Source: Ruegeria lacuscaerulensis ITI-1157
Lineage (GTDB): Bacteria; Pseudomonadota; Alphaproteobacteria; Rhodobacterales; Rhodobacteraceae
Reading direction: 5' to 3'
DNA length: 64,000 nucleotides
NCBI GenBank assembly: GCA_000161775.1
Contig: GG704596.1
Coordinates: 1,025,705 to 1,089,704 of the forward strand
The position numbers were made by a program, and so were the translations under genes. The notes under the pieces were generated by a model. It saw nothing but the letters and a program-made list of their open reading frames with translations, searched no databases and was not told the origin of the DNA. Shown here one piece after another: positions 20,327 to 29,073 of the stretch (position 1 is its first letter; each line of letters starts with the position of its first letter).

Positions 20327-20922
20327 TGTTCGATCACCCCTCGGACCGCAAGAAAATTGAGCAGCTCCAGCAGGGGCATACCCAAGACGTTAAAATAGTC
20401 GCCGTCAATGCTGGAGAACAGGCGTACGCCTTCTTCCTCCAGCTTGTAGGCCCCGACCGCGTGGCGAATGCTGTCCCAGTTGCGCGCGACATAGCCCTTC
20501 AGATAGGCATCCGAACTGGCGCGCATCCGCAACCGCACCTGTCCGACATGACGCCAGACCGGTTCCCCGTTCTGATAGATCACGGCCGCCGACAGCAGCA
20601 TGTGACGCTTGCCGCGCATCACCTTCAACTGCGCCAGCGCGTCTTCGGGCGTTTCAGGTTTCGACAGCAGCCGTCCGTCGAAATCCAGAACCTGGTCACA
20701 GCCCAGGACCATCGCGCCGGGCGTCTTGTCACTGATCTTGCGCGCCTTGAGCTCGGCCAGAGCATCGGCGATGTCGCGGGGCGGCGCGCCCTCAGCCACA
20801 AGCGCGCGTTTGGCGGTATCCTCGTCCACGCGCGCGACCTGGACGGAAAACGGCACCCCGGCGTTCCGCAGCAGCTGCGCGCGGATCTCGGACCCCGAGG
20901 CAAGGACGATGGGGACAGTCAT
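20323..20922 (-). CDS. Maf-family nucleoside triphosphate pyrophosphatase
   Basis: Protein of 199 aa of the Maf/YceF family, which hydrolyse non-canonical or modified NTPs. Signature: [19 protein letters not shown] near the N-terminus (substrate-binding SxxR) and the catalytic GCDQVL segment. The ATG at 20922 gives the family N-terminus [11 protein letters not shown]; no good ribosome-binding site precedes it, so the exact start is less certain. It is the first gene of the leftward maf-aroE-coaE-dnaQ unit and faces away from the putative origin. Confidence 0.92.
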   Translation of the reverse strand: MTVPIVLASGSEIRAQLLRNAGVPFSVQVARVDEDTAKRALVAEGAPPRDIADALAELKARKISDKTPGAMVLGCDQVLDFDGRLLSKPETPEDALAQLKVMRGKRHMLLSAAVIYQNGEPVWRHVGQVRLRMRASSDAYLKGYVARNWDSIRHAVGAYKLEEEGVRLFSSIDGDYFNVLGMPLLELLNFLAVRGVIEQ

Positions 20923-21325
20923 GTGGAAAACCCCGTGGGCAAGTGGATCATTGGTCTTGAACGGTTTGTATGGTTTTCCGGTTGACACGCAAGCCCGCGA
21001 TTTCGGCCTGAAACTTCCCTGAGTCGCCCGAAGACTGTCCGGTCGGGACAAGGATAACTCAGGATCTTGGGATTTCCTGTTCATCAAAAGATGTCCCTTG
21101 AGTTATCCCCAGTAAAGGTTGGACATCCTCATTTCAAATAATTGAATTTGCTTGCAAAAATTTGGTTTCAACAGAATCACGGAAAATCGGGATTCATTCA
21201 TCCACCTGGGGAAAACTGGCGGACAAAACAATAATCCACGGATTTTGCCCACCCTACAAAACCATCATCCTTTCTCTTTTCTATTTTTTTTATTAGGGAG
21301 GGTCCGACCAGTGCCGGGAAACCCG
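20923..21325. other. Putative chromosomal origin of replication (oriC)
   Basis: This is the only gene-free stretch above 300 nt. It is visibly AT-rich against a GC-rich background, with unwinding-prone tracts at about 21128-21178 and 21255-21295 (the latter includes a run of eight T). DnaA-box-like sequences: TTTTCCACA (minus, 20922-20930, a full match to TTWTNCACA), TTATCCCCA (plus, 21103-21111) and TTTTCCCCA (minus, 21207-21215), plus weaker TAATCCACG (21232-21240). Three GANTC sites, the CcrM methylation target, occur at 21021, 21175 and 21191. The flanking genes maf and hemJ diverge, and parABS lies about 3-7 kb away. All of this fits an alphaproteobacterial oriC, but it has not been tested. 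Confidence 0.62.
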
Positions 21326-21775
21326 ATGACCGATCTTCTTTTCACGCTGTACCCTTGGGTGAAATCATTGCACATCATGGCGGTGATCTCGTGGATGGCC
21401 GGATTGTTCTATCTGCCGCGGCTGTTTGTCTATCATGTCGAAAAGGCGCAGGCCGTCGACGGCGCGCCCAAGATCTTCTTTGAAATGGAAGAAAAACTGC
21501 TGCGCGTGATCATGCGACCGGCGATGATCGTGGCCTGGGTCTGCGGCTTGATCATGGTGTTCACCCCCGGCATCGTCGGCTGGGACTGGGCCTGGCCCTG
21601 GGTCAAGGGCGCGGCGGTGATCGGCATGACCTGGTTCCATCATTGGCTGGAATTGCGGCGCAAGGATTTCGCCGAAGGCCGCAACACGCTCACAGGGCGC
21701 CAGTACCGCATGATGAACGAGGTTCCGACCGTTTTGATGGTCATCATCGTTCTGGCGGTCATTCTGAAGTTCTGA
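21326..21775 (+). CDS. hemJ: Protoporphyrinogen IX oxidase HemJ
   Basis: Membrane protein of 149 aa (UPF0093/HemJ). It oxidises protoporphyrinogen IX to protoporphyrin IX in heme and bacteriochlorophyll synthesis. The conserved His and Lys region WVKSLHIMAVISWMAGLFY, followed by LPRLFVYH, is present, along with four hydrophobic helices. The ATG at 21326 gives the family start MTDLLFTLYPW; an in-frame GTG at 21311 has a better-spaced GGGAGG and would add five residues. It is the first gene to the right of the putative origin. Confidence 0.92.
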   Translation: MTDLLFTLYPWVKSLHIMAVISWMAGLFYLPRLFVYHVEKAQAVDGAPKIFFEMEEKLLRVIMRPAMIVAWVCGLIMVFTPGIVGWDWAWPWVKGAAVIGMTWFHHWLELRRKDFAEGRNTLTGRQYRMMNEVPTVLMVIIVLAVILKF

Positions 21776-21794
21776 GGGCCATTTCCGCAGTGGT

Positions 21795-21823
21795 TTGACT
21801 CGGGCGGCGACCGGCCTTATGTA
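21795..21823 (+). promoter_or_regulatory. Probable sigma-70 promoter of rho
   Basis: TTGACT (21795-21800), a 17-nt spacer and TATGTA (21818-21823). The leader that follows carries a palindrome CCATCCG-TC-CGGATGG (21833-21848). Long leaders are common for rho, which is often autoregulated; whether the palindrome takes part is unknown. Confidence 0.6.
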
Positions 21824-21910
21824 GGGGTCAACCCATCCGTCCGGATGGCGCATCTTCCTGTTTGAAATTCAACGCTGTGCCGCACCCTTGCGGCCAAGGT
21901 CCGTATCATC

Positions 21911-23194
21911 ATGACAACCGAAACTATCACTGAATCCCTGAACCTCGCGGATCTCAAAGCCAAAAGCCCCAAAGACCTTCTGGCCATGGCCGAAGAACTC
22001 GAGATCGAAAACGCCTCGACCATGCGCAAGGGTGAGATGATGTTCCAGATCCTGCGCGAACGCGCGGATGAGGGCTGGACCGTCGGCGGCGATGGCGTGC
22101 TCGAGGTGCTGCAGGATGGCTTCGGCTTTCTGCGCTCGCCCGAGGCGAACTATCTGCCCGGCCCGGACGACATCTATGTCTCGCCCGAGATGATCCGCCA
22201 GTATTCGCTGCGCACCGGCGATACGGTCGAAGGCGAGATCAAGGCCCCGGAAGAGACCGAGCGGTATTTTGCGCTGACCAAGGTCACCAAGATCAACTTC
22301 GAGGACCCGGAAAAGGCCAAGCACAAGATCGCTTTCGACAACCTGACGCCGCTCTATCCGGATGAACGGCTGAAGATGGAAATCGAAGACCCGACCATCA
22401 AGGACAAGTCGGCGCGGGTGATCGACTTGGTGGCGCCGATCGGCAAGGGCCAGCGCTCGCTGATCGTGGCGCCGCCGCGCACGGGTAAGACGGTGATCCT
22501 GCAGAACATCGCGCATTCGATCGAGCGCAACCATCCGGAATGCTACCTGATCGTCCTGCTGATCGACGAACGCCCGGAAGAAGTCACCGACATGCAACGC
22601 TCGGTGAAGGGCGAGGTGGTGTCCTCGACCTTTGATGAACCCGCATCGCGCCACGTTGCCGTGTCGGAAATGGTGATCGAAAAAGCCAAGCGCCTGGTCG
22701 AGCATAAACGAGATGTTGTTATTCTTCTGGACTCGATCACAAGACTTGGTAGGGCCTTCAACACCGTGGTGCCGTCCTCGGGCAAGGTTCTGACCGGTGG
22801 TGTGGATGCCAACGCGCTGCAAAGGCCCAAGCGGTTCTTCGGCGCGGCGCGGAATATCGAAGAGGGCGGGTCGCTGACCATCATCGCCACCGCGCTGATC
22901 GACACCGGCAGCCGGATGGACGAAGTGATCTTCGAAGAATTCAAGGGCACCGGCAACTCGGAAATTGTCCTGGATCGCAAGATCGCGGACAAGCGGGTGT
23001 TCCCGGCAATCGACATCCTCAAATCCGGCACCCGGAAAGAGGACTTGCTGGTCGACAAGGGCGACCTGCAGAAGACCTTCGTGCTGCGCCGGATCCTCAA
23101 CCCTATGGGCACGACGGATGCGATCGAGTTCCTGCTGTCGAAACTGAAACAGACCAAGACCAATGCCGAGTTCTTCGACTCGATGAATACCTGA
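21911..23194 (+). CDS. rho: Transcription termination factor Rho
   Basis: Protein of 427 aa. N-terminal helical domain ([20 protein letters not shown]), RNA-binding OSB fold with GFGFLRS, then the hexameric RecA-like ATPase with Walker [10 protein letters not shown], Walker [12 protein letters not shown] and the Q/R-loop region [14 protein letters not shown]. It terminates untranslated transcripts. A dedicated promoter lies upstream, and the order hemJ-rho-mnmE is typical of the class. Confidence 0.97.
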   Translation: MTTETITESLNLADLKAKSPKDLLAMAEELEIENASTMRKGEMMFQILRERADEGWTVGGDGVLEVLQDGFGFLRSPEANYLPGPDDIYVSPEMIRQYSLRTGDTVEGEIKAPEETERYFALTKVTKINFEDPEKAKHKIAFDNLTPLYPDERLKMEIEDPTIKDKSARVIDLVAPIGKGQRSLIVAPPRTGKTVILQNIAHSIERNHPECYLIVLLIDERPEEVTDMQRSVKGEVVSSTFDEPASRHVAVSEMVIEKAKRLVEHKRDVVILLDSITRLGRAFNTVVPSSGKVLTGGVDANALQRPKRFFGAARNIEEGGSLTIIATALIDTGSRMDEVIFEEFKGTGNSEIVLDRKIADKRVFPAIDILKSGTRKEDLLVDKGDLQKTFVLRRILNPMGTTDAIEFLLSKLKQTKTNAEFFDSMNT

Positions 23195-23227
23195 TAACAG
23201 GTCTTGTAAACGACGCGAGGCCTTCGA

Positions 23228-24514
23228 ATGGATACGATATTCGCCTTGGCCAGCGCGCAGGGCAAAGCAGGAGTGGCGGTGATCCGTCTGTCCGGGCCAT
23301 TGGCGCATCGGGCCGCTGCGGAGCTGTCTGGCGGTGATTTGCCTGCGCGTGGGATGCGGGTGCGCGAATTTCGCGCGCCTGACGGGTCGCGCCTGGACGA
23401 TGGCCTTGTGTTGACCTTTCAAGGACCGGCCAGTTTCACCGGCGAAGACGTGGCTGAACTTCAGATTCACGGCAGCACGGCCGCGGTCAACGCGGTGTTG
23501 CGTACGTTGGCTGACATGGATGGGTTGCGGATTGCCGAACCCGGCGAATTCACCCGGCGCGCGCTCGAGAACGGCAAGCTGGATCTGGCCCAGGTGGAGG
23601 GCCTGGCCGATCTGATCGATGCGGAAACCGAGGCGCAGCGCAAACAGGCGCAGACCATCCTGGCCGGTGAACTGGGAGACCTAGCCGAGCGATGGCGGCG
23701 TGACCTGATCCGGGCGGCCTCGCTGCTGGAAGCGGTGATTGATTTCGCCGACGAGGAAGTCCCAACCGATGTCACGCCCGAGGTGCGACAGTTGATTGCG
23801 GGTGTCATGACGGATTTGGACCGGGAATCCCGAGGCGTCAAAATTGCCGAGCGCATTCGGAACGGTTTCGAAGTGGCGATCGTGGGGCCGCCGAATGCCG
23901 GAAAATCGACGCTCTTGAATGCACTGGCCGGTCGCGAGGCGGCGATTACCTCGGAATATGCCGGAACCACGCGCGACGTGATCGAGGTTCGGATGGATCT
24001 GGCCGGCTTGCCCGTGACTTTGCTGGACACGGCCGGGTTGCGTGAAACCGGGGATCATGTCGAAAATTTGGGTATCGCGCTGGCGCGGGAAAGGGCGGAA
24101 AAAGCCGATCTTCGGGTTTTTCTGACCGAAGATCCCGACCAACTGGGAATCAGTTTTCAACCCGGTGATATTCATGTTCTGCCGAAATCTGATCTGCGCG
24201 CCGCGTCGGAAACCGGTGTTTCAGGTAAAACCGGGCAGGGGATTGATCGGTTGATTAACCAGATATCGCGGGTATTGATGGAGCGAACCGCAAGTTCTGG
24301 TATCGCGACGCGAGAACGCCATCGTTCGGCCATGCAGCGTGCGTCTGCGGCTTTGACTGATTCCTTGAAGGTTCTGGAATCTGGCCCCGACCTGTATGAT
24401 ATTGCAGCGGAAGAGTTGCGAACAGCCATCCGCGCTCTGGAGTCTCTGGTGGGCCGGGTCGATGTCGAGAATCTGCTGGACGAGATCTTTGCCAGCTTCT
24501 GTCTTGGAAAATGA
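23228..24514 (+). CDS. mnmE: tRNA uridine-5-carboxymethylaminomethyl modification GTPase MnmE
   Basis: Protein of 428 aa. N-terminal folate-binding domain ([20 protein letters not shown]), central helical region, inserted Ras-like G domain with P-loop [12 protein letters not shown] and switch [12 protein letters not shown], and the catalytic C-terminal FCLGK, a variant of the usual CxGK. With MnmG it installs cmnm5 at the wobble uridine of several tRNAs. It lies immediately before mnmG, with a 3-nt gap to the longest mnmG start. The last third of the gene is noticeably less GC-rich than the genes to its left. Confidence 0.96.
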   Translation: MDTIFALASAQGKAGVAVIRLSGPLAHRAAAELSGGDLPARGMRVREFRAPDGSRLDDGLVLTFQGPASFTGEDVAELQIHGSTAAVNAVLRTLADMDGLRIAEPGEFTRRALENGKLDLAQVEGLADLIDAETEAQRKQAQTILAGELGDLAERWRRDLIRAASLLEAVIDFADEEVPTDVTPEVRQLIAGVMTDLDRESRGVKIAERIRNGFEVAIVGPPNAGKSTLLNALAGREAAITSEYAGTTRDVIEVRMDLAGLPVTLLDTAGLRETGDHVENLGIALARERAEKADLRVFLTEDPDQLGISFQPGDIHVLPKSDLRAASETGVSGKTGQGIDRLINQISRVLMERTASSGIATRERHRSAMQRASAALTDSLKVLESGPDLYDIAAEELRTAIRALESLVGRVDVENLLDEIFASFCLGK

Positions 24515-24517
24515 GGA

Positions 24518-26395
24518 GTGTTTCACGTGAAACATTCAGAATTTGATGTCATCGTCATCGGGGCCGGACATGCCGGGACTGAAGCAGCTCATGCAGCCGC
24601 GCGCATGGGGGCGAATACAGCCTTGGTGACGCTGTCCGAGAGGGATATAGGCGTCATGTCCTGCAACCCGGCTATCGGGGGGTTGGGCAAGGGTCATCTG
24701 GTTCGCGAGATTGATGCGTTGGACGGAGTCATGGGACGTGTCGCGGACAAGGCTGGTATCCAGTTTCGCCTGCTAAACCGGCGCAAAGGACCGGCAGTTC
24801 AAGGCCCGCGTGCCCAGGCTGACCGGGCATTGTACCGTGCAGCCATGCAGGCGGAAATTCTAAACTGCGAAAACCTGACGGTCGTACCCGGAGAAGTCGT
24901 TGATTTCCGGATGGATGGGCCGCGGGTCGCTGGGGTGGTGTTGGCCGATGGGTCGGAGATTCCATCCAAGGCCGTTATCCTGACTTCTGGCACGTTTCTG
25001 AGAGGTGTCATTCACATCGGAGATGTTCAGCGGCCAGGTGGCCGCATGGGCGACCGACCCTCTGTGAGATTGGCCGAACGGTTGGACAGCTACGATCTAC
25101 CAACGGGACGCCTGAAGACGGGAACCCCACCACGCCTTGACGGACGCACGATCGATTGGACCGGTTTGGAACTCCAGGATGGCGACAGCGATCCCACCTT
25201 GTTTTCCTTCCTGTCCAATAGGGTTGTCGCGCCGCAGATTTCTTGCGGAATTACCCATACCAATAGCCGCACGCATGAAATCATAGAAAAAAACCTGAGT
25301 CGGTCGGCCATGTATGGCGGGCATATCGAAGGAATTGGTCCTCGATACTGCCCTTCCATTGAAGACAAGATCGTACGGTTTGCGGAAAAGGCCTCTCATC
25401 AGATATTCCTCGAACCCGAAGGGGCGAATGACCACACGATCTACCCCAACGGTATTTCAACATCGCTTCCCCAGGATGTGCAGGTTGAATATGTCCGAAC
25501 GATCAAAGGACTGGAAAACGCCGAGATTCTGCAGCCCGGATACGCAATTGAATATGATTACATCGATCCGCGCGTTTTGACGGCTTCGTTGGCTTTGCCG
25601 GATGTACCAGGACTATATCTTGCGGGGCAGATCAACGGGACAACAGGGTACGAGGAGGCAGCTGCGCAAGGTTTGGTCGCAGGTTTGAACGCTGCGCTGG
25701 CTGTCCAAGGGCGGGATCCACTGCACTTCACTCGATCCAACAGTTATATCGGCGTCATGATCGATGACCTGACGACCCGTGGCGTCTCAGAGCCTTACCG
25801 GATGTTCACATCCAGAGCAGAATTCCGGCTGTCGTTGCGAGCGGACAATGCAGATCAGCGCCTCACCCCTTGCGGCCTGGAAATAGGCTGCGTGGGCGAG
25901 AAGCGCCGGATTGCGTTTCAAGAAAAGATGGAAAAACTGGGATCGGTCAAACAAAAGCTCGTGGCTCAGACCTATACCCCGAAACAAATTCAGGCCGCAG
26001 GAATAGAGGTCAATCAGGATGGCAACCGTCGCGACGGAATGTCGATTCTTGCATTCCCAAATGTAACTTTCGAGGATCTATTGCCTCTTGTCGAAGGATT
26101 GGATGCGGTTGAACCTGATATCCGACGGCAGGTTGAGCGAGATGCACTTTATGCCAACTATATCGCGCGCCAACAAAGGGACGTTGAAGCGATGAAGAGG
26201 GATGAGTCATATGAGATCCCTCCAGATTTTGACTACTCTTCCTTGGATGGCCTGTCATCGGAAATGAAGGAAAGACTGACACAAGCTCGCCCTGCGAATA
26301 TCGCCCAAGCCAGCCGAATTGAAGGAATAACGCCCGCAGCATTGACTTTGGTGTTGGCGAAGCTTCGCCGTGATCAAAAAGCCCGCCACGCATGA
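24518..26395 (+). CDS. mnmG: tRNA uridine-5-carboxymethylaminomethyl modification enzyme MnmG
   Basis: FAD protein of 625 aa, partner of MnmE. FAD-binding [15 protein letters not shown] follows the start, with the conserved [22 protein letters not shown] and [11 protein letters not shown] segments. The first codons, MFHVKH, are encoded by a perfect parS palindrome. The longest start, GTG 24518, has GAGGA directly abutting it. An in-frame GTG at 24527, inside the palindrome, has GAGGAG at a better 8-nt spacing, so the real protein may start MKHSEFD. Codon use is more AT-rich than in distant neighbours. It overlaps the rsmG start by ATGA. Confidence 0.95.
   Translation: MFHVKHSEFDVIVIGAGHAGTEAAHAAARMGANTALVTLSERDIGVMSCNPAIGGLGKGHLVREIDALDGVMGRVADKAGIQFRLLNRRKGPAVQGPRAQADRALYRAAMQAEILNCENLTVVPGEVVDFRMDGPRVAGVVLADGSEIPSKAVILTSGTFLRGVIHIGDVQRPGGRMGDRPSVRLAERLDSYDLPTGRLKTGTPPRLDGRTIDWTGLELQDGDSDPTLFSFLSNRVVAPQISCGITHTNSRTHEIIEKNLSRSAMYGGHIEGIGPRYCPSIEDKIVRFAEKASHQIFLEPEGANDHTIYPNGISTSLPQDVQVEYVRTIKGLENAEILQPGYAIEYDYIDPRVLTASLALPDVPGLYLAGQINGTTGYEEAAAQGLVAGLNAALAVQGRDPLHFTRSNSYIGVMIDDLTTRGVSEPYRMFTSRAEFRLSLRADNADQRLTPCGLEIGCVGEKRRIAFQEKMEKLGSVKQKLVAQTYTPKQIQAAGIEVNQDGNRRDGMSILAFPNVTFEDLLPLVEGLDAVEPDIRRQVERDALYANYIARQQRDVEAMKRDESYEIPPDFDYSSLDGLSSEMKERLTQARPANIAQASRIEGITPAALTLVLAKLRRDQKARHA
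24519..24534. other. parS: parS centromere site 1 (ParB-binding palindrome)
   Basis: TGTTTCACGTGAAACA, a perfect match to the conserved bacterial parS consensus. It overlaps the first six codons of mnmG and lies about 3.3 kb from the parA-parB genes. Confidence 0.95.
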
Positions 26396-27015
26396 AACCT
26401 GGTGCAACATCCACGCCCGATAACTTGAATGTTTCACGTGAAACACTTGACCGGTTGAGATTGTATGTCGATCTACTGGAAAAATGGAATCGCAAAATCA
26501 ATCTGGTTTCGCGAAGCACTCTCTCCGAAGCGTGGTCGCGTCACATTCTCGATTCAATTCAAGTTTTTCAACAGGTTGATCACTTTGATAGATGGGTTGA
26601 TCTGGGCAGCGGTGGCGGCTTTCCGGGGCTTGTCTGCGCAGTTATCGCAACCGAGTCCTGGCCTGATGCTCAATTCACACTGGTAGAAAGCGATCAAAGA
26701 AAGTCAGCATTTTTGCGCACGGTCATTCGGGAAACCGGTGCCAATTGCACGGTCGTTTCCAAGCGAATTGAGGCTGTCGACCGCTTGGAAGCCGACGTTC
26801 TTTCCGCACGTGCGCTTGCAGACCTTCCGACGCTATTGTCCTATTGTGAAAGGCATTTGCGCCAAGACGGAGTTGCACTGTTTCCTAAAGGTGCCAATTG
26901 GAAAAAAGAGTTGGCGGAAGCGCAACAAGAATGGAACTTCAGTGCTGAGCCGATTAAAAGTTTAACTGAACCCCAGGCTGTCATCCTCAAGATCAAAGGA
27001 GTCTCACGTGGTTGA
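26392..27015 (+). CDS. rsmG: 16S rRNA (guanine-N7)-methyltransferase RsmG
   Basis: Protein of 207 aa (GidB). It methylates G527 of 16S rRNA. The SAM-binding motif [13 protein letters not shown] and the upstream [12 protein letters not shown] segment are family hallmarks, and [13 protein letters not shown] follows. Codons 13-18 (NVSRET) are encoded by the second parS palindrome. The start overlaps the mnmG stop, and the end overlaps the parA start by 8 nt. This is the least GC-rich gene of the window, about 45-50 percent by hand count of sample lines. Confidence 0.95.
   Translation: MKPGATSTPDNLNVSRETLDRLRLYVDLLEKWNRKINLVSRSTLSEAWSRHILDSIQVFQQVDHFDRWVDLGSGGGFPGLVCAVIATESWPDAQFTLVESDQRKSAFLRTVIRETGANCTVVSKRIEAVDRLEADVLSARALADLPTLLSYCERHLRQDGVALFPKGANWKKELAEAQQEWNFSAEPIKSLTEPQAVILKIKGVSRG
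26430..26445. other. parS: parS centromere site 2 (ParB-binding palindrome)
   Basis: A second perfect TGTTTCACGTGAAACA, 1.9 kb from the first. It lies inside rsmG and encodes part of NVSRET. Confidence 0.95.
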
Positions 27016-27811
27016 TCTATCGCGCCCGGCCGGACCTCGAATTATCGCGGTGGCCAACCAAAAAGGCGGGGTGGGAAAGACGACGACGGCAATCAATCTT
27101 GCGGCCGGTCTGGCTGAGGCGGGCTGCAAGGTGCTCGTGGTTGATCTGGATCCGCAAGGCAATGCGTCAACTGGACTGGGGGTCGAGGATCGGGATTGGA
27201 CGACCTACGATCTGATTCTCGACGAAGCGCCGCTGGAGGCCGTTGTTCAAGAGACGGAAATCGACAACGTGTGCATCATTCCGGCGACTGTGGACCTGAG
27301 CTCGGCGGATATTGAGCTGATCTCGAATGAAAAGCGCATCTACCTTCTACACGACGCCCTGCGTCAGCCGGCGATTGACACATTTGGTTTGGATTTCGTG
27401 CTGATCGATTGCCCGCCTTCTTTGAACCTGTTGACCGTAAACGCTATGGTTGCCGCACATTCAGTTCTGGTTCCGCTGCAGAGTGAATTCTTCGCACTGG
27501 AAGGTCTGTCGCAATTGATGCTGACGATTCGAGAGGTGCGTCAGACCGCGAATCCAGACCTGCGAATCGAAGGTGTTGTGTTGACCATGTATGACAACCG
27601 CAACAACTTGTCCCGACAGGTCGAAAAGGACGCGCGTGACAATCTGGGCGAGATGGTATTTAAAACCAAGATACCCAGAAACGTCCGGGTCAGCGAGGCG
27701 CCGTCCTTTGCGATGCCGGTGTTGCAATATGATTCGGGGTCTTTGGGCGCCATGGCCTATCGTCACCTGGCGCGCGAGATCCTTCAAAAGAACAGGAAAA
27801 TGGCTGTTTGA
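27008..27811 (+). CDS. parA: Chromosome partitioning ATPase ParA
   Basis: Protein of 267 aa of the Soj/ParA family, with the deviant Walker A NQKGGVGKTTTAINLA near residue 17, a VDLDPQGNAS motif, and the Walker B-like VLIDCPPSLNLL. It is an ATP-dependent DNA-binding dimer that moves ParB-parS complexes. The GTG start at 27008 has AAGGAG 6 nt upstream and sits in a CACGTG hexamer resembling half a parS. There is no N-terminal HTH, as expected for chromosomal ParA. It is followed by parB after 20 nt. Confidence 0.97.
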   Translation: MVDLSRPAGPRIIAVANQKGGVGKTTTAINLAAGLAEAGCKVLVVDLDPQGNASTGLGVEDRDWTTYDLILDEAPLEAVVQETEIDNVCIIPATVDLSSADIELISNEKRIYLLHDALRQPAIDTFGLDFVLIDCPPSLNLLTVNAMVAAHSVLVPLQSEFFALEGLSQLMLTIREVRQTANPDLRIEGVVLTMYDNRNNLSRQVEKDARDNLGEMVFKTKIPRNVRVSEAPSFAMPVLQYDSGSLGAMAYRHLAREILQKNRKMAV

Positions 27812-27831
27812 ACAGCTGTCAGGAGGGCGAA

Positions 27832-28728
27832 GTGAGCGCCAAGAAAGCGAAGCCAAGAGGTTTGGGCCGAGGCTTGTCCGCATTGATGGCGGATGTCACT
27901 CAGGAACCCCAGGGGCAGGTGATGGGGGAGCCGCGCCGACCCGACATGAAGGTTCCGATCGAAAAACTGCGCGCTAACCCGAATCAGCCGCGCCGGACGT
28001 TTGCACCCGAACAGCTGGATGAGCTGGCCGCCTCGGTCAAGGAAAAGGGAATCATTCAACCTCTGATCGTGCGTCCTACCGAAAATGGTCAATACGAGAT
28101 CGTCGCCGGTGAACGTCGGTGGCGCGCTGCGCAAATGGCGCAACTGCACGACATTCCGGTCATCGTGCGCGAATTTGACGACACCGAGGTTCTGGAAGTC
28201 GCCATCATCGAGAACATCCAGCGCGCTGACTTGAACGCGGTGGAGGAGGCCGCGGGCTACAAGCAATTGATGGATCGGTTCGGTCATACGCAAGAAAAAC
28301 TGGCCGAAGCCTTGGGCAAAAGCCGCAGCCACATCGCTAACCTTCTTCGGTTGCTGTCGCTGCCAAGTGACGTACAAACCCTTGTTGTTGAAGGAAAATT
28401 GTCGGCAGGCCATGCTCGCGCACTGATCACGGCCGAAAACCCGTCGGAATTGGCCAAAATCGTCGTCAAGGATGGGTTGTCGGTTCGGGCGACCGAGGCT
28501 CTGGTCAAGAAACAGCAGCAGAGCGATACGGACAAGCCCGTGCCGCGCTCTCGCAACCTGAATGCGGGTAAGGATGCCGACACGCGGGCGCTTGAAAAGG
28601 ACCTGTCCGCGATCCTGGCGATGAAAGTAGTCATTAACCACAAGCCGGGAACCGAGACGGGGCAGGTCATTCTGACCTATGAAAACCTCGACCAGCTGGA
28701 TGATCTCTGTGCCAAGCTCAGCCGTTAG
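27832..28728 (+). CDS. parB: Chromosome partitioning protein ParB
   Basis: Protein of 298 aa. The N-terminal ParA-stimulating segment RGLGRGLSALMAD is followed by the CTP-binding ParB/Srx domain (LRANPNQPRRTF, and GERRWRAAQMA, which carries the GxRRxxA motif) and the central HTH (KLAEALGKSRSHIANLLRLL) that reads parS. The C-terminal dimerisation region ends LDDLCAKLSR. The GTG at 27832 is chosen because AGGAGG lies 5 nt upstream; an earlier in-frame start at 27808 lacks this. The 3' end overlaps convergent ybaN by 11 nt. Confidence 0.97.
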   Translation: MSAKKAKPRGLGRGLSALMADVTQEPQGQVMGEPRRPDMKVPIEKLRANPNQPRRTFAPEQLDELAASVKEKGIIQPLIVRPTENGQYEIVAGERRWRAAQMAQLHDIPVIVREFDDTEVLEVAIIENIQRADLNAVEEAAGYKQLMDRFGHTQEKLAEALGKSRSHIANLLRLLSLPSDVQTLVVEGKLSAGHARALITAENPSELAKIVVKDGLSVRATEALVKKQQQSDTDKPVPRSRNLNAGKDADTRALEKDLSAILAMKVVINHKPGTETGQVILTYENLDQLDDLCAKLSR

Positions 28729-29071
28729 GGCGTGACCAGATAAAGATCATTACCGCGCCCAGGGTCACGGCCTGAATGATCAAGACATGAACCGGAACCG
28801 AAACCAGAACGGACAGGCCAAAGACGGCGGCGACCGACAGGGTGGCCGCCTTTTTTGCCGCCGGCCGGATCGCGCCTGAGCTCTGCCAGTCGACGATCAG
28901 CGGGCCGAAGGTGCGATGCGTCAGCAACCAAGTGTGAAGCCGGCTTGAGGACCGCGCAAAGAAAAACGCCGCCAGCAGCAGGAATGGAACCGTGGGCAGC
29001 AGGGGCAGGACGACCCCGACCATCGCAAGCGCGACGCAGAGCAATCCCAATGTGGCCCACAGATAGTGCAT
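28718..29071 (-). CDS. YbaN-family (DUF454) inner-membrane protein
   Basis: Protein of 117 aa with two to three pairs of hydrophobic helices. The DUF454 signature is GVVLPLLPTVPFLLLAAFFF, followed by SSRLHTWLLTHRTFGPLI. Function is unknown in the family. It is 2 nt downstream of hemW in a minus-strand unit rph-rdgB-hemW-ybaN, and its 3' end overlaps the end of parB. Confidence 0.9.
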   Translation of the reverse strand: MHYLWATLGLLCVALAMVGVVLPLLPTVPFLLLAAFFFARSSSRLHTWLLTHRTFGPLIVDWQSSGAIRPAAKKAATLSVAAVFGLSVLVSVPVHVLIIQAVTLGAVMIFIWSRPNG

Positions 29072-29073
29072 TG

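Noticed and set aside
20923..21087. Upstream extension of the maf reading frame
   Set aside because: The extra residues do not resemble the Maf N-terminus, and the segment falls in the AT-rich putative origin.
24221..24535. Minus-strand frame starting MFHVKHSS at the parS site
   Set aside because: The palindrome makes the same start on both strands; the frame runs antisense through mnmE and has no family features. The frame at 26255-26446 is the same artefact.
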